From Candidatus Binatia bacterium (GTDB lineage Bacteria > Desulfobacterota > Binatia > Bin18): a stretch of DNA of 64,000 nt. Of this stretch, positions 8,398 through 18,534 are shown piece after piece. A program made the position numbers and the translations under genes. The stretch spans positions 1 through 64,000 of the forward strand of contig JAJEFA010000013.1 of the NCBI GenBank assembly GCA_022820725.1, written 5' to 3'. The first letter of the stretch is position 1. The number at the start of each line of letters is the position of its first letter. The notes beneath the pieces are model-generated. The model saw only the letters and a list, made by a program, of their open reading frames with translations, was not told the DNA's origin and searched no databases.

Positions 8398-9405
8398 ATG
8401 TTTGACTCAATCCAATTTCAGAATTTCAAAGTATTACGAAACGCGACACTTCCGCTTGCGCCTTTTACTTTAATCGTCGGACCTAATGGGAGCGGGAAAA
8501 GTACGGCCTTACAGGCTCTCGAAGCTTTCACTCCTACTGCTCAGGCAAATTTTGAAAAGTTCGTTACTGCCGGTCTGGAAGTGACAGATAGGAGGATTGT
8601 ACAGATTACATTTCAATGGAGTGATCCTTACGAAAAAGTGGTAACGGCTGCACGTTGGCTTCGCGACGGCCGTTCCAGTCTCAATCATATTCGACCATCT
8701 ACAGGTCAAGAGCTACCTGGAGGTCTGCTGAATTCCTTACTGTCCGGAATTCGAGTTTATGCGTTAGACGCTTCGGCCATAATTCAACCCGTCGAGCTTA
8801 AACCTGATATTAAATTTTCCCCAAACGGGCATAATCTCGCGGGTGTCATGGATAGTCTCAGAGATAAGGAACCCGAACGATTTGAGGCGTTGAATGACGA
8901 AATCGGACGGTGGCTCCCGGAATTCGATCGTATCCTTTTTGAAACGCCACAGACCGGACACCGAGCCTTCTTATTACGCACTCGGAATGGCCATCATGCC
9001 ATACCAGCCAGAGACCTGTCCCAAGGGACGGTGTTGGCCCTGGCCATCCTCACCTTGGCGTACCTCCCCGATCCTCCGCCACTCATCGGGATAGAGGAAC
9101 CGGAACGAGGGGTTCATCCCCGCCTTTTACGGAACATCCAGACCGCACTATACCGGTTAAGCTACCCAGAGCAGTTCGGTGAAGAGCGTCAACCGGTTCA
9201 AGTGATTGCAACGACGCATTCCCCGTACTTCCTGGACCTCTATAAAGATCATCCAGAAGAGATTGTCATTGCTCAGAAGACTGCTGATGGAGCCGCATTC
9301 CAACGATTGTCCGACCAGCCTCACATTATGGAAGTGCTGGACGATGCTCCCTTGGGCGAGGTCTGGTATAGCGGCATTCTCGGTGGTGTGCCGGCCGAGC
9401 AATGA
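8398..9405 (+). CDS. AAA family ATPase (AAA_21/OLD-like ABC ATPase)
   Basis: 335 residues. Walker A is GPNGSGKS at residues 28-35, following an N-terminal FQNFKVLRNATLPL that is typical of SMC/OLD-type ATPases. Walker B is IGIEEPERGVHP and the H-loop is ATTHSPYFLDLY. A signature-like DLSQGTVLALAIL precedes Walker B. The gene is complete. It overlaps the next frame by 4 bases (ATGA), so the two were translated as a pair. Codon usage is noticeably less GC-rich than in the surrounding operons, which suggests acquisition. Related ATPases partner with nucleases or TOPRIM effectors in phage-defence modules, but the partner here is damaged. Confidence 0.85.
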   Translation: MFDSIQFQNFKVLRNATLPLAPFTLIVGPNGSGKSTALQALEAFTPTAQANFEKFVTAGLEVTDRRIVQITFQWSDPYEKVVTAARWLRDGRSSLNHIRPSTGQELPGGLLNSLLSGIRVYALDASAIIQPVELKPDIKFSPNGHNLAGVMDSLRDKEPERFEALNDEIGRWLPEFDRILFETPQTGHRAFLLRTRNGHHAIPARDLSQGTVLALAILTLAYLPDPPPLIGIEEPERGVHPRLLRNIQTALYRLSYPEQFGEERQPVQVIATTHSPYFLDLYKDHPEEIVIAQKTADGAAFQRLSDQPHIMEVLDDAPLGEVWYSGILGGVPAEQ

Positions 9406-9604
9406 AGGTCGCGGTCCTGAGCGAATCGCCGGCGGACGAGGCGGCAATTCGCATTCTCCTTGACGGCATTCTCGGCAGACCAACGCAATCGACCGATATA
9501 CCCCCAATCCAAACCCGCGACGGCTTGTCCAGGATTTACCGCTCCTCGAACAGTGCCTTCCTACCGGATTTGGTACCCTGGCTCGTGAGGTCAGGAATTG
9601 GTAA
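9402..9604 (+). pseudogene. Partner of the AAA ATPase, internally deleted and frameshifted
   Basis: Begins at the ATGA overlap with the ATPase. The first ~39 codons (MKVAVLSESPADEAAIRILL through QTR) read like a real N-terminus. After about position 9518 the same frame degenerates and stops at 9611. In another frame the DNA reads LVQDLPLLEQ, then CLPTGFGTLAREVRNW and a stop at 9602-9604, which looks like a genuine C-terminal tail. The simplest reading is that a longer gene (perhaps 200 or more codons) lost its middle, leaving head and tail out of frame. The effector domain, and so its identity, is gone. Confidence 0.6.
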
Positions 9605-9627
9605 CGGCTGAGGATGCCGTCAGCTAT

Positions 9628-11112
9628 TTATGTATTCGTAGTAGCGGAAGCCAACTCCGCCTGACGGATGAGTTGGGTCTTGCGTTCGTACAGGCTTTCT
9701 TCAAGTCCGACCGGGTACTGGCTCGGCCGGTTCAGGCGGGTGATATCGCCCGGCAGTTTGGCGAGTTGCTCCTGGGTGCGCTGGCGGATGCGGGTCAGGG
9801 GCGGGCTTTCATAGACGGCTCTGCCCTGACGGAACACCGGCGCCAGTAAGTCGGAAAAAGCCGTGTCTCCCGAAATCCTGCGGCGGGTGGCCGGATCGCT
9901 CACATCGACCATGGTGCAGCCGTCCGCGAGATCCGCCTCCTTGCCATACATCACGTCACACAGAAATTCTTTGTGCGTGTGGTAACGGCGCACCTGGGGA
10001 ATATCCGGGTTGGTCACTTTCACCGTCTCTTCCGACAGCTTGATTCTGTCCTGCCACGCGCCATCGGGAGCGCGGATCGCGGTCAGCTTATACACCCCAC
10101 CCAGGGCGGGCTGATCGTAGGCGGTCACGAGTTTCGTCCCCACCCCCCACACATCAATCGTGCTGCCCTGTTCCTTGAGTTGGGTGATCAGGTGTTCGTC
10201 CAGATCACTGCTGCCGACAATGCGCGCGTTGGGAAAGCCGGCGGCGTCCAGGATGTCCCGGGCTGCTATACTGAGCTGAGTCAGGTTGCCCGAATCAAGC
10301 CGGATGCCGACCATTTCATGGCCGCGGGCCCGCAGCCATTGCCCCACCTGGGCGGCCTTCCGTACCCCTTCCAGGGTATTATAGGTATCCACCAGAAAGA
10401 TGCAGTTATTGGGCATGGCCTCGGCATAGGTCTGGAAGGCTTCCAGATCATCATCAAAGACCATGACCCAACTATGCGCGTGCGTACCCCTGACCGGAAT
10501 CCCGAACAGCTTGCCGGCCAGCACATTCGAGGTGGCATCGCAGCCGCCGATATACGCGGCCCGGCTGGCGGCCAGGCCTCCGTCTATGCCCTGGGCGCGG
10601 CGCAGGCCGAACTCCAGGACGGGTTCCCCGCCGGTCGCCAGGCAGATGCGAGCGGCTTTGGTCGCGACCAGGGTCTGGAAGTTGATCAGGTTGAGCAGCG
10701 CCGTCTCGATGAGCTGGCACTGCATCAGCGGTCCCTGGACGCGGACCAGCGGCTCGGGCGGAAAAACCGGCGTGCCCTCCGGAATGGCATCAACCTGGCA
10801 ACTGAAGGTCATGGACTCCAGGGCGTCAAGAAACCCCCGGTCGAACAGCGGCTTACCGTCAGTGCCGCACACCTCGGTCAGAAAGGCCGTATCGTCCGCG
10901 TCGAACCGAAAATGGCTGAGAAAATCCACCATATAGTCCAGGCCGCAGGCGATGCTGAAGCTTCCCCCAAAGGGGTTTTGGCGGAAGAAGAGATTAAAGA
11001 CGGATTCCCGGTCGGCGAGCCCGGACTTCCAATAGCCATAGGCCATGGTGAGTTGATAGAGGTCGGTCAGCAGGGTCAGGGAGGGCCGGTACAGCGCGGA
11101 TGGAATATTCAT
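9628..11112 (-). CDS. pncB: Nicotinate phosphoribosyltransferase
   Basis: 494 residues, the length of the long (Gram-positive/archaeal-like) PncB class rather than the 400-residue enterobacterial form. It catalyses nicotinate + PRPP + ATP to nicotinate mononucleotide in NAD salvage. Signatures are [17 protein letters not shown] at the N-terminus, EFGLRRAQG (substrate-binding), [11 protein letters not shown] with the His expected to be phosphorylated, [19 protein letters not shown] and [20 protein letters not shown]. All look intact. It follows the ThDP enzyme gene by 27 bases on the same strand. No clear ribosome site is seen before the ATG at 11112, consistent with translational read-on from the upstream gene. 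Confidence 0.92.
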   Translation of the reverse strand: MNIPSALYRPSLTLLTDLYQLTMAYGYWKSGLADRESVFNLFFRQNPFGGSFSIACGLDYMVDFLSHFRFDADDTAFLTEVCGTDGKPLFDRGFLDALESMTFSCQVDAIPEGTPVFPPEPLVRVQGPLMQCQLIETALLNLINFQTLVATKAARICLATGGEPVLEFGLRRAQGIDGGLAASRAAYIGGCDATSNVLAGKLFGIPVRGTHAHSWVMVFDDDLEAFQTYAEAMPNNCIFLVDTYNTLEGVRKAAQVGQWLRARGHEMVGIRLDSGNLTQLSIAARDILDAAGFPNARIVGSSDLDEHLITQLKEQGSTIDVWGVGTKLVTAYDQPALGGVYKLTAIRAPDGAWQDRIKLSEETVKVTNPDIPQVRRYHTHKEFLCDVMYGKEADLADGCTMVDVSDPATRRRISGDTAFSDLLAPVFRQGRAVYESPPLTRIRQRTQEQLAKLPGDITRLNRPSQYPVGLEESLYERKTQLIRQAELASATTNT

Positions 11113-11139
11113 GATCGTTCAGCGGATAGCGCGACGCTC

Positions 11140-12705
11140 CTATTCGAGATTGGCCTCAATAAGCATCGGTCCAGGTGTCTTGAACGCATACCGGAGGGCC
11201 TCGTTCAGTTCCTCCGTGGTATGCACCGCCCGACCTTCCACCCCAAAGCCCTCGGCCAGTTTCACAAAGTCGAACTCAGGCGAGTCGAGCGCCGTCAGCG
11301 ACAGGCTGGCCTCGCCCGGTGTCATTTTGGCGCGTTCCAACTCCCAGCGCAGAATGGAATAGGCTCGGTTCTTGCAAATAATACTGGTCAGATGCTGCTG
11401 CTCGCGGGCCATGGTCCACAGGGACTGAATGGTGTACAGCGAAGAGCCGTCGCCTTCGAGGCAGATGGTCGGACGGTCCGGGGCTGCGGCCGCCGCTCCC
11501 ACCGCGCACGGCAGCCCCTGGCCGATAGAGCCGCCCGTCAGTGCCATATACGTAAACGGTGGTGCTCCGCCGGCCATACCATGATAGGCGAATCCCGCGG
11601 TTGCGCCCTCATCCATGACAATCGCGTCCTCGGGCTGGGCCGCGGCCAGGGCGCGACACATATTGGCCGGGGTGAGCGGACCGCTCGGCACTTCCGGCCG
11701 GGGCAGGGCCGGCGCCGGGCGTACGGCGGGCGCGTCAAGCGCATCGGCGAGCGCGCTGAGGGCGGTCGCCGGGTCAATGTTGGCACTGCATAACTGTATG
11801 ATCTGCGCGTCTTCCGCACACAAACTGCTGCGGGAGTCCGGATAGCCGAAAAACGCCACCGGTTCGTGCGCGCCGGCCAGGATAACGTTTTTATACGGCT
11901 CCAGGAGCTGACTGGCCGGTTCCGGCGCATAGGGGATTTTGTCCGGGGAGATCAAGCCGATACCGCGATCCTGAATAGGTGGAAAGGTCGGGGTCAGCAC
12001 CCGGCAGCCGGTCGCCCGTTCAATCCGGTCGGCGGCTTGCAGCCCCGCGGTCCGCAGCGCACTGCCGCTCAACACCAGCGCGGTCTGACCCGCGCGGAGT
12101 GCCTGGGCCGCGCGCTCGGTCTCGTCCGCGTCCGGCGGCGCGGGTGCGGCAATCTGCGGCTGAACGGGCGGGGTATTCACATGTGCCCATTGGATATCGC
12201 CCGGCAGAATCAATGTGGTCGGGCCGGTCGGCAACTGGCCCGCGCGGGCAATGACCTCGGCCATGTCCTGCCCGACCGTATCCGGGTTTTTTGCGGTCAG
12301 AACGAACTGGGACATGGGCTGGGCCAGGGTTTCGATGTCCGCGGTCAGCGGCGCGTTGGCGGCAATATGCCAGGTGGCATGTTCGCCCACGATGGACACC
12401 ACGGGCGAGTGGGCCTTACGGGCGTTATGCAAATTGGCCTGGCCATTGGCCAGCCCCGGACCCAAATGGAGGAGGGCCAGGGCCGGGCGGCCGGTGACCC
12501 GCGCATAGCCGTCGGCCGCGCCGGTACACACCCCTTCAAAAACCGCCAGAACCGGCTTGATGCCCGGACAGCGGTCGAGGGCCTGCACCAGATATAACTC
12601 GGTCGTGCCCGGATTGGCAAAACATACATCAATGCCGGCCGCGGCTGCGGTCTGAATGGCAACTTCCGCACCGGTCAGGGGCTGTGAGTGTGGTTGTGTT
12701 TCCAT
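11140..12705 (-). CDS. Thiamine diphosphate-dependent acetolactate synthase-like enzyme
   Basis: 521 residues from ATG 12705; longer in-frame extensions upstream do not resemble the family. The N-terminal Pyr domain has the catalytic Glu in VLAVFEGVCTGAADGYARVTG. The C-terminal PP domain carries the ThDP/Mg motif starting GDGSSLYTIQSLW and ending with the Asn of CKN about 28 residues later. The middle domain is short. This is the acetolactate synthase large subunit/benzoylformate decarboxylase type; no small regulatory subunit is adjacent, so a decarboxylase or ligase acting on another 2-oxoacid is as likely as true IlvB. It is upstream of pncB in a probable two-gene operon. Confidence 0.8.
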   Translation of the reverse strand: METQPHSQPLTGAEVAIQTAAAAGIDVCFANPGTTELYLVQALDRCPGIKPVLAVFEGVCTGAADGYARVTGRPALALLHLGPGLANGQANLHNARKAHSPVVSIVGEHATWHIAANAPLTADIETLAQPMSQFVLTAKNPDTVGQDMAEVIARAGQLPTGPTTLILPGDIQWAHVNTPPVQPQIAAPAPPDADETERAAQALRAGQTALVLSGSALRTAGLQAADRIERATGCRVLTPTFPPIQDRGIGLISPDKIPYAPEPASQLLEPYKNVILAGAHEPVAFFGYPDSRSSLCAEDAQIIQLCSANIDPATALSALADALDAPAVRPAPALPRPEVPSGPLTPANMCRALAAAQPEDAIVMDEGATAGFAYHGMAGGAPPFTYMALTGGSIGQGLPCAVGAAAAAPDRPTICLEGDGSSLYTIQSLWTMAREQQHLTSIICKNRAYSILRWELERAKMTPGEASLSLTALDSPEFDFVKLAEGFGVEGRAVHTTEELNEALRYAFKTPGPMLIEANLE

Positions 12706-12764
12706 GGGTCTGTCTGCCGCTCGCTTTCTGTATTGGATCGTCCGTGTCATACCACCTAGGCGGA

Positions 12765-12779
12765 CGGGCTGCCAGCCCG
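12765..12779. repeat. GC-rich palindrome of the GCGGGCT family
   Basis: A stem of CGGGCTG and CAGCCCG around a single central base. It lies in the divergent gap between the ThDP enzyme gene and the acetyltransferase gene. Similar hairpins occur at 4012-4030 and 15441-15459. Confidence 0.55.
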
Positions 12780-12832
12780 CATAGCCGCGGCCCGCGCGTT
12801 GCTTTCCGTGTCCCAGGGCGTAGGATGCAGCC

Positions 12833-13315
12833 ATGGCGACCGCTCCGCAGCCCGACCATACAGAGCTGAAACTCGTCCGGCAGGGGGACGCACTACGGAT
12901 CGCCCGCATGTCGCGCGATCTGGTCGAACACGGCTTACCGTGGACGTGGACTCCCCAGCGGGTGATCGCGCATATTCGCGGGCGTGACAGCAACGTCCTC
13001 GGCGCCTGGCATGAGGGCCGACTGGTCGGCTTTGCCATTATGCAGTTTTACGCCGAACGAGCCCATCTGAACCTGCTGGCGGTCCAGCCGGCTGTCCGCC
13101 GGTTGGGGATAGGACAGCGTTTGGTTGAGTGGCAGGAAGAGGTGGCGCGCGCCGGAGACATCCCGGTCGTCAACCTGGAGGTGCGCGCCAATAATCCCGG
13201 CGCGCAAGCGTTCTACCGTCGGCTCGGCTACCGTCAGGTTAAATATCTGCCTGGCTATTATCAGGGGCGCGAGGCCGCCATCCGCATGCGCCACGACTTA
13301 CGGGTCAGTGGGTAA
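12833..13315 (+). CDS. GNAT N-acetyltransferase, RimI-like
   Basis: 160 residues with a single GNAT fold. The acetyl-CoA binding motif A is LLAVQPAVRRLGIGQRLVEW (R-R-x-G-I-G). It is followed by the motif B segment NNPGAQAFYRRLGYRQVKYLPGYY, which strongly resembles ribosomal-protein-alanine acetyltransferases. It probably acetylates protein N-termini or a small amine. The final Y-x-x-G-R-E-A-A-I-R-M segment is also RimI-like. It is a single gene, divergent from the ThDP enzyme and convergent with the nuclease-like gene. Confidence 0.8.
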   Translation: MATAPQPDHTELKLVRQGDALRIARMSRDLVEHGLPWTWTPQRVIAHIRGRDSNVLGAWHEGRLVGFAIMQFYAERAHLNLLAVQPAVRRLGIGQRLVEWQEEVARAGDIPVVNLEVRANNPGAQAFYRRLGYRQVKYLPGYYQGREAAIRMRHDLRVSG

Positions 13316-13318
13316 GGG

Positions 13319-13342
13319 CTTCTCGTAAAGCGTCACGAGAAG
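13319..13342. terminator. Hairpin between convergent genes
   Basis: CTTCTCGT and ACGAGAAG pair across an 8-base loop immediately after the acetyltransferase stop. There is no U-tract, so this is a weak candidate for a terminator between convergent genes. Confidence 0.35.
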
Positions 13343-13364
13343 GATGAGAAAGCGGGCCGACCTC

Positions 13365-13832
13365 CTATTCTGCCAGTGCCTTGGTCAATGGATCGCCGCA
13401 TCTGATAAGCGTGATACCTTTCCTTTGTTCACGCAGTTGTATTTTTCCGGAGCGCAGCTTTTTGAGCTCGTTCCGATGAATCCCTTTTCTATGCGCCAGG
13501 ACCGGAACGAATTGGAATGAAGTCCTTTGTGGGAGCAGCATGTCAGCTATGCTGATGCCTTCCTTAAGCTGCTCCAATACCTCGTTGGCTTTTAATCCAC
13601 CGCTCTTCAACTCAATCGGTGCGACCCAGGTCGTATTGGATTCTTCACCAACGAACAGATAGTCACAGCGTTTCTGATTGGGTGGGATCGGCAACGCCTC
13701 GCAGTCCATATCGATAATGATACGCTCCCGCGGTGCCCCTTGTAGACCAACCCGGCAGCCGTCTTTATTGCAGCGCGTAGCATGGCAGGAAGCGGGTACT
13801 TGGTTGGTACACGCTGTAACCGTCCCACTCAT
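13365..13832 (-). CDS. Predicted PD-(D/E)XK nuclease-like partner of ATPase
   Basis: 155 residues. The N-terminus has four cysteines (C8, C16, C21, C26) spaced as a possible metal site. The core reads CDYLF (D57), then IELKSG (E74-L75-K76), then a helix EVLEQLKEG with Q88. This is the D...ExK...Q arrangement of PD-(D/E)XK nucleases. The rest (FQFVPVLAHRKGI, GITLIRCGDPL) fits the closing strands of that fold. Its start codon overlaps the ATPase stop (ATGA), so the two proteins are translationally coupled. Nuclease activity is predicted from motifs only. No named family is recognised with certainty. Confidence 0.6.
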   Translation of the reverse strand: MSGTVTACTNQVPASCHATRCNKDGCRVGLQGAPRERIIIDMDCEALPIPPNQKRCDYLFVGEESNTTWVAPIELKSGGLKANEVLEQLKEGISIADMLLPQRTSFQFVPVLAHRKGIHRNELKKLRSGKIQLREQRKGITLIRCGDPLTKALAE

Positions 13833-15373
13833 TCGGCCTTGATGTCCTGGATACGGTTGAAGATATTGACGCTATCGTTGTACAGCTCCTCGCTGACTGC
13901 ATCATAATCGGTTGGATAGAGACCGGTTTCCTCATCCATCTTTATCTCCTCCACAACCGACCCCTTTGGACGGCGTTTTCGCTTGAACAGCCATGCCCCC
14001 ACTTGATCTGGGCGTAGCGAAACAGTGCTGTCCGCGTCTCCTTTCCGGCGATTCTCGGGAAGTTTGGATCGCTGCACGATATTCGCAAGCTCCTCAAGCA
14101 CCCATTCGCTGTGCGTTGTGATAAGCACCCTGACACCTGCCTGAACAAGCGCGGCCAGCTGACGGATGAATTTGACCTGCATGGCCGGATGCAGGTGTGA
14201 TTCCGGCTCCTCGACGATCAGCACGTCCCGGGGTTCAATCACATGGCGCAGATACAGCACTACCGGCGCAAGCTCCGACACCATAGAGGATGCGTTCATT
14301 AAGGGCAGATCGTCCTTCCAGCCCTTTGGCCGATAGATGAAACGTGGGTAGTGGGTAACCTCAGAACTTTTGGCCCTCACCGACCCGCCGAGCAAGGCGG
14401 CTTCGAGCGGCGTGCCGAAGTCGTATGGGGACTGGCGCCACTCTGGAGAGCTAAGTCTGAGTAACTGGTCGAGAAAATCCGCCAGAACGCCCGACAGCAG
14501 AGGGGAAGGAGGGGTTGGATGCAAGCCCGATGTGGCCGCGCCTCGGATCAGGGCGCTGACGACCATATGGTGAGCGTGCATCACACCGGTCCGGTCCGCA
14601 GGAAGATAGAACGGGAGATAATACAGGGGAGCGAGGATATCGGACCAGACGTGAGAGACAAAAGAGTCCAGAGGGGGCCACGCCCCGAAATCCGAGGGTT
14701 TTTCCGTCCGGTCTGCCATCGAGAGCACTTGCTCGGCCCAAGCCCGCCAAAACCCGGCATCTCCGCCAGCGACCCGCATTCGTGTTCCGTCGGGGATCGT
14801 TGCCCTGAATGCGGTTGTCTGCACTCCGATTGTCAGCCCATGCTCAATCGAGGGCTTAGCGTTCGACCCAGACCGGCGGAGAACAATGCGTGCGCCTTCC
14901 CTGCTTCCCTTTCGGATGAGCGCGTCGGGCGCACCGATGCCAAAGCACCGGCTGATTTCGTCGCCCAGACCGTCGCCGGTTGCCTCAAGTACGGAACGGA
15001 TGACATCCGCAACCGGACCGGACAGAACGATGCCTTCTTCATCGAGCGCCTGTCTCTTGTCCGTCCCAAGTATCTGTTCCGCCATGTTGGTCAGCGCAGA
15101 CAGGGTTGTCTCCCGTGTTAGCTCCCACTGTAAGCCGCTCCAACGCATCCAGGCTCCTCGGGAAAAAAACATTGGGTCGGGCTGACCCTTCCTATCGCTG
15201 AAATGACTGAAACGTTGATGCAGCGCGTAAATCAGAATTGCCAGATAGGACTTGCCGGTATTGCTCGGTCCGACGAATACCGTCAGCGGCCGCAGGTCAA
15301 CTGTGGCCTTGATGATCGGCCCGAAATTGGTCACGTCAAGTTCAAGGGATTCTTGTGTGGATGCATCGTCCAT
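13829..15373 (-). CDS. AAA family ATPase (DUF3696/AAA_15-type), first gene of a two-gene module
   Basis: 514 residues from ATG 15373, with GGGG about eight bases upstream; the open frame extends further but without family character. The N-terminus is LDVTNFGPIIKATVDLRPL, followed by Walker A GPSNTGKS (residues 35-42). The C-terminal part has Walker B VLIVEEPESHLHP and the H-loop LITTHSEWVLEELAN. The signature region SSMVSELAPVVLYL precedes it. A large insertion (~330 residues) lies between the Walker boxes, as in SMC/OLD-like ATPases. It overlaps the nuclease-like gene by 4 bases. ATPases of this build act as sensors or triggers in several anti-phage systems (PARIS, OLD); this pair could be one, but that is inference. 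Confidence 0.8.
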   Translation of the reverse strand: MDDASTQESLELDVTNFGPIIKATVDLRPLTVFVGPSNTGKSYLAILIYALHQRFSHFSDRKGQPDPMFFSRGAWMRWSGLQWELTRETTLSALTNMAEQILGTDKRQALDEEGIVLSGPVADVIRSVLEATGDGLGDEISRCFGIGAPDALIRKGSREGARIVLRRSGSNAKPSIEHGLTIGVQTTAFRATIPDGTRMRVAGGDAGFWRAWAEQVLSMADRTEKPSDFGAWPPLDSFVSHVWSDILAPLYYLPFYLPADRTGVMHAHHMVVSALIRGAATSGLHPTPPSPLLSGVLADFLDQLLRLSSPEWRQSPYDFGTPLEAALLGGSVRAKSSEVTHYPRFIYRPKGWKDDLPLMNASSMVSELAPVVLYLRHVIEPRDVLIVEEPESHLHPAMQVKFIRQLAALVQAGVRVLITTHSEWVLEELANIVQRSKLPENRRKGDADSTVSLRPDQVGAWLFKRKRRPKGSVVEEIKMDEETGLYPTDYDAVSEELYNDSVNIFNRIQDIKAE

Positions 15374-15440
15374 AGCGTCATCCCCGTTCGGTTCAATCCA
15401 CGTACTGCTGAAGCTTAGAGGAGAGAATACACCCGAGGGG

Positions 15441-15459
15441 TGTGGGCTTCCAGCCCGCA
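15441..15459. repeat. GC-rich hairpin related to 4012-4030
   Basis: TGTGGGCT, loop TCC, AGCCCGCA: the reverse orientation of the hairpin at 4012-4030, with one G-T pair. It lies in the 121-base gap between ligA and the ATPase gene. Confidence 0.5.
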
Positions 15460-15494
15460 AAAGTCGGCGGCGGCCGGGGAGCACCGCTTTATTG

Positions 15495-17558
<2,064 letters not shown>

Positions 17559-17660
17559 TTATCCTTGATCGAGGGCGATGTGTATATGGGCGGGCGGCTG
17601 ATGTCCTCTCCTGAGAGTGATCAATCTGCACAGATGATCTTGAACCGCATTCCTGAATAC

Positions 17661-17686
17661 GTATACTTCATTATAAGGTAGTATAC
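17661..17686. promoter_or_regulatory. 26-base imperfect palindrome, probable operator of the PIN toxin-antitoxin operon
   Basis: Outer hexamers GTATAC at 17661-17666 and 17681-17686 are 20 bases apart, two helical turns. Around the centre, 11 of 13 base pairs are complementary. It lies 25 bases upstream of the antitoxin ATG, in AT-rich DNA that could hold the promoter. Toxin-antitoxin operons are commonly repressed by their own antitoxin binding to such palindromes. Confidence 0.6.
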
Positions 17687-17710
17687 TAAAAGAAAGGACA
17701 CTTGATCACG

Positions 17711-17935
17711 ATGAAGCAAAAGCTCACCATCACCGTGGACGCCGAACTCCTCCCGCTCGCCAAGCGCTACGCCCGATCCCGGGGCGTGTCGTTGTCGTCA
17801 CTCATTGAACAGTCCCTCCGGGAGGTAGCGGGCACAGACGCACCGTCCTTCGCCGCACGCTGGCGGGGTAAGTTTCGGGCCGCAGGACGTGACGACCCGC
17901 GTTACGACGCCCTAGCGCGGAAGTACCTGCAATGA
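17711..17935 (+). CDS. Antitoxin of PIN-domain module (DUF6364-like)
   Basis: 74 residues from ATG 17711; an in-frame TTG at 17702 sits closer to the GAAAGGA box and cannot be excluded. The first half (KLTITVDAELLPLAKRYARSRGVSLSSLIEQSLREV) is the strand-helix-helix pattern of ribbon-helix-helix antitoxins of the DUF6364 type. The C-terminal part (WRGKFRAA, DPRYDALARKYL) would wrap the toxin. It overlaps vapC by 4 bases (ATGA). The palindrome upstream is its likely DNA target. Confidence 0.8.
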   Translation: MKQKLTITVDAELLPLAKRYARSRGVSLSSLIEQSLREVAGTDAPSFAARWRGKFRAAGRDDPRYDALARKYLQ

Positions 17936-18339
17936 TCCTCCTGGATACCGATATCCTCATCGACATCGCCCTCGACAGGCATCCGCACGCCGGCCCGGCT
18001 GCCGAGCTCCTGGACCAGATTGAGCACGGTGCCGAGCGCGCCTGCATCGCGTGGCACACGGTGTCAAACTTCTATTACATCGTCGCGGCGGTGCGCGGCG
18101 GGGGGGACGCCCGTGATTTTATCGTCGAATTGACCCGCTTTGTCGCGGTGGCCGCTACTGGCACCGAGGCCATCCGGTATGCCGCGGAACTACCGATGGC
18201 AGACTTCGAGGACGCGCTGCAGGTGGCGGCCGCTCGTGCCTATGGCGCGCGGCATATCGTCACGCGGAACGTCCGGGACTACGTGCGCTCTCCCATCCCT
18301 GCGGTAGAGCCCCGGACGGCGCTCAGCAACTTATTCTGA
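17932..18339 (+). CDS. vapC: PIN-domain ribonuclease toxin
   Basis: 135 residues, complete PIN domain. Acidic metal ligands appear in order: D5/D7 in LLDTDILIDIALD, the central ADFEDALQVAAA, and the C-terminal VTRNVRDY. It is expected to cleave tRNA or rRNA when released from its antitoxin. Start ATG 17932 overlaps the antitoxin stop, which gives coupled translation. No degeneration is seen. Confidence 0.85.
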   Translation: MILLDTDILIDIALDRHPHAGPAAELLDQIEHGAERACIAWHTVSNFYYIVAAVRGGGDARDFIVELTRFVAVAATGTEAIRYAAELPMADFEDALQVAAARAYGARHIVTRNVRDYVRSPIPAVEPRTALSNLF

Positions 18340-18534
18340 GCGTGCGGCGGTTCGCCCCAGAGTACTTGGTGCATCTCCTGCCCCTCCACCGACAGAGGGT
18401 CCCTGCCATGCCGTCCGTCCGTGTGGGTCTCCTGCTCGGCCATTTTTAGGGATTTTCCTGCTTATCTTAAGGATATTTCTACCCAAACTTTGTCATTACG
18501 GCCGTGGAGTAAAGACAAAGACCTGCGTGCCCCT

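Noticed and set aside
9973..11793. Very long open frame on the plus strand opposite pncB and the ThDP enzyme gene
   Set aside because: It mirrors the real genes on the other strand. High third-position GC removes stop codons from antisense frames, and the translation has no family features.
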